A DNA stretch of 6,552 nucleotides from JBBTYG01 sp964483045. Lineage in GTDB: Bacteria > Patescibacteriota > Minisyncoccia > UBA6257 > 2-01-FULL-56-20. A program made the translations under genes and the position numbers. The DNA lies in assembly GCA_964483045.1 (NCBI GenBank), contig CAYZZK010000055.1, forward strand, positions 1-6,552, written 5' to 3'. Shown here one piece after another: positions 4,980-6,552 of this stretch (its first letter is position 1; each line of letters begins with the position of its first letter). Below the pieces are notes generated by a model. The model made no database searches. It was not told the origin of the DNA and was given only the letters and a program-made list of their open reading frames with translations.

Positions 4980-5873
4980 ATGCTTTTAGACGCATACAAA
5001 TTCATTCGGCGTCGTTTGGGCGGAAAAGGATTGTCGAAATACGGCTTTTTAAGGAATTTCGATCATCGCATACGAAAAATCGTATACGGGAAACAAAAAG
5101 AATTTATTATAGTTCGTGGACTCACCCTTTATCTCGATCCAAAAAATACCGCGTACGAAAAGGACATAGAAGGCGTAGAAACAAAACTGCTGGACGTGCT
5201 TTTAATGCCCGGAGATGTATTCGTGGATGTGGGGGCTCACATGGGGTGGTTCTCAACGATTGCCGCGAAGATAGTGGGTGACGCAGGAAAAGTTATTGCA
5301 TTCGAGCCTAATGATAGAGGATATCTGTTGCTCAAGAAAAATCTTGCAAAAAATGAATGCACGAATGTTATTGCGGAACATATGGCCGTATCGGACAAGA
5401 AAGAAGACAATGTTCGTTTTTATACCGTTGGTGATCTGTGGTTTGGCAGTTCGCTTATTGATCCCAGAACCGATCCCGATTTCTGGATCAAGCCGAATGT
5501 ATCTGATTTGGATGACACGATGATTTACGAATCGAATGTTTCAGAGACGTCTCTCGACGCGTATTTTGGGAATCAGCGCGTAGATTTTGTGAAGACCGAT
5601 ACGGAAGGAAATGACGGGAAAGTTTTTGCCGGAATGCAAAACGTAATCAAAAACAACCCGAACATCATCATTTATATGGAATTTGCTCCGACGTTGCTCA
5701 AGAAATTTGGGACAGAGCCCGAGGAGCTCGTGGACAGCATTAGAAAGATGGGTTTTCGAATTTTTATGACAGACGGGTACAGCGTACAACCATTTAAAAA
5801 TTGCGCTTTTAGCGGCAATATATTATTCACCCGCAAAGATATTTCCGAAGATATTTTGAGGTTGAAAAAATGA
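4980..5873 (+). CDS. FkbM-family SAM-dependent methyltransferase
   Basis: This 297-residue protein has a basic N-terminal stretch of about 60 residues, then a Rossmann methyltransferase: PGDVFVDVGAHMGWFS (77-92, SAM motif I), VIAFEPND (105-112, with Glu109 placed to bind the SAM ribose) and the FkbM signature VDFVKTDTEGNDGKVFAGM (201-219, in place of the usual KIDVEGxE). A family C-terminal strand pair follows (IIIYMEFAP, FRIFMTDGY). FkbM enzymes O-methylate hydroxyls, often on sugars or polyketides. Next to a glycosyltransferase this one probably methylates a glycan (inference). An insert at about 150-185, rich in Asp, separates the core motifs and may shape the acceptor site. The ATG has no good Shine-Dalgarno; the gap from the deacetylase is 37 bases. 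It shares an ATGA with the next gene. Confidence 0.9.
   Translation: MLLDAYKFIRRRLGGKGLSKYGFLRNFDHRIRKIVYGKQKEFIIVRGLTLYLDPKNTAYEKDIEGVETKLLDVLLMPGDVFVDVGAHMGWFSTIAAKIVGDAGKVIAFEPNDRGYLLLKKNLAKNECTNVIAEHMAVSDKKEDNVRFYTVGDLWFGSSLIDPRTDPDFWIKPNVSDLDDTMIYESNVSETSLDAYFGNQRVDFVKTDTEGNDGKVFAGMQNVIKNNPNIIIYMEFAPTLLKKFGTEPEELVDSIRKMGFRIFMTDGYSVQPFKNCAFSGNILFTRKDISEDILRLKK
5858..5861 (+). promoter_or_regulatory. Shine-Dalgarno site of the glycosyltransferase gene
   Basis: GAGG lies 8 bases before the ATG at 5870 and within the end of the methyltransferase gene. It supports the overlapping ATGA start. The ATG at 5874 is in another frame and stops at once. Confidence 0.5.
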
Positions 5874-6552
5874 ATGATCGAATGAGTTCAGAATCCAAAA
5901 ATCCGCTGGTGAGTGTTGGCCTCATGACATATAATCGCGCGCATTTTCTTCCGGGTGTGATTGATTCATGGCTTTCACAGACGTTTGAAGACTTCGAGCT
6001 TATCATTTCCGACGACGCCTCGAAGGATGAGACGCAAAAAATTTGCGAGGAGTATGCAAGAAAAGATAAGCGTATACGATACTTCAGGCAGGAGAAAAAT
6101 TTAAACGCACCGGGTTGCTATAAATTTTTACCGGGTCGAGCGCGAGGAAAATATTTTATGTGGGCTTCGGATGACGACTTATGGGACAAACGTTTTCTTG
6201 AGGACTGCGTGGCCATGCATCAAGCACGCCCGGAGCTTATAATGGTTTTTGCTCAAATGATCGATGTCGACAGGATGGGCAAGGAAGTGAGGCGCATCGA
6301 TCCCGACAAATATATACCTCTCGGAACAAGCGCATATGAACGGCTCAAAAAATTCATTTTGTTTTATTTCGAGGAAGGGAAAAATCAGCTGATTTTTGGC
6401 TTGTGGAGACGGGAGATCATGCTTGAAGATCCGCTTTTCGGGCCGAATGCGAGCGATGATCATTTTCCATACTATTGGGGATTTGATAATTACCCCACTT
6501 TTTGCGCTTTAGCAAAGGGGCCTGTGGGATTTGTAAATCAGATCCGATTTTT
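5870..6552 (+). CDS. Family 2 glycosyltransferase (GT-A fold), 3' end beyond the window
   Basis: The frame runs open from ATG 5870 to the right edge, 227 residues plus two bases. A second in-frame ATG at 5882 is a weaker alternative because the Shine-Dalgarno spacing suits 5870. The GT2 N-terminus is clear: PLVSVGLMTYNRAHFLPGVIDSWLSQTFEDFELIISDDASKDET with NDP-binding TYNR (20-23) and SDDAS (47-51), then an EYARKDKRIRYFRQEKNLN segment (61-79) and GKYFMWASDDDLW (93-105), whose Asp101-Asp103 form the metal-binding DxD motif. The conserved catalytic-domain C-terminal part is only partly visible. It should transfer a sugar from an NDP donor to a growing surface glycan at the cytosolic membrane face; donor and acceptor cannot be inferred. 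No membrane segment is seen in the visible part. It overlaps the FkbM gene by 4 bases, so the two are probably translationally coupled. Confidence 0.9.
   Translation, partial: MNDRMSSESKNPLVSVGLMTYNRAHFLPGVIDSWLSQTFEDFELIISDDASKDETQKICEEYARKDKRIRYFRQEKNLNAPGCYKFLPGRARGKYFMWASDDDLWDKRFLEDCVAMHQARPELIMVFAQMIDVDRMGKEVRRIDPDKYIPLGTSAYERLKKFILFYFEEGKNQLIFGLWRREIMLEDPLFGPNASDDHFPYYWGFDNYPTFCALAKGPVGFVNQIRF

Overview
The window is a stretch of a bacterial cell-surface glycan locus: sugar-nucleotide modification genes followed by glycan decoration and transfer genes. Base composition looks roughly balanced. Genes are tightly packed with ATGA stop/start overlaps, and the standard code applies (TGA is a stop, Trp is TGG). 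The Pro/Ser/Thr-rich protein tail at the left edge and the style of the dehydratase resemble Candidate Phyla Radiation (Patescibacteria/Parcubacteria-like) genomes. That placement is an inference from general resemblance; no rRNA or marker gene is present to confirm it.

Layout. Positions 2-319 hold the C-terminal end of an unrecognised protein with a proline-rich tail. After an AT-rich gap of 81 bases come two translationally coupled genes (401-2178): a DegT/RfbH-type PLP enzyme in which the Schiff-base lysine is replaced by histidine (predicted sugar 3-dehydratase), and an RmlC-type sugar epimerase. A Nudix hydrolase (2254-2994) then lies on the opposite strand, with its own Shine-Dalgarno, a candidate promoter and an intrinsic terminator, and interrupts the cluster. 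A divergent promoter region (about 3081-3146) leads into a second forward set: a UDP-GlcNAc 4,6-dehydratase-like SDR (3154-4254), a PIG-L/LmbE deacetylase (4241-4942), an FkbM methyltransferase (4980-5873) and a family 2 glycosyltransferase (5870 to the right edge, incomplete).

How the genes may work together (inference). The 4,6-dehydratase would make a 4-keto-6-deoxy (probably N-acetylated) NDP-sugar. The RfbH-like enzyme and the RmlC-like epimerase act on 4-keto-6-deoxy sugars, at C3 and at C3/C5. The PIG-L protein could remove an N-acetyl group, the FkbM enzyme could O-methylate the glycan, and the GT2 would transfer a sugar. No nucleotidylyltransferase, 4-ketoreductase or E3-type reductase is visible, so the pathway is incomplete within the window and the final sugar cannot be named.

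The most notable points are the His-type DegT enzyme without the Fe-S cysteines of E1, a perfect 12-bp inverted repeat whose right arm is the start of that gene, and two promoter-like elements that would give leaderless mRNAs. I saw no tRNA, rRNA, CRISPR, IS element or attachment site.
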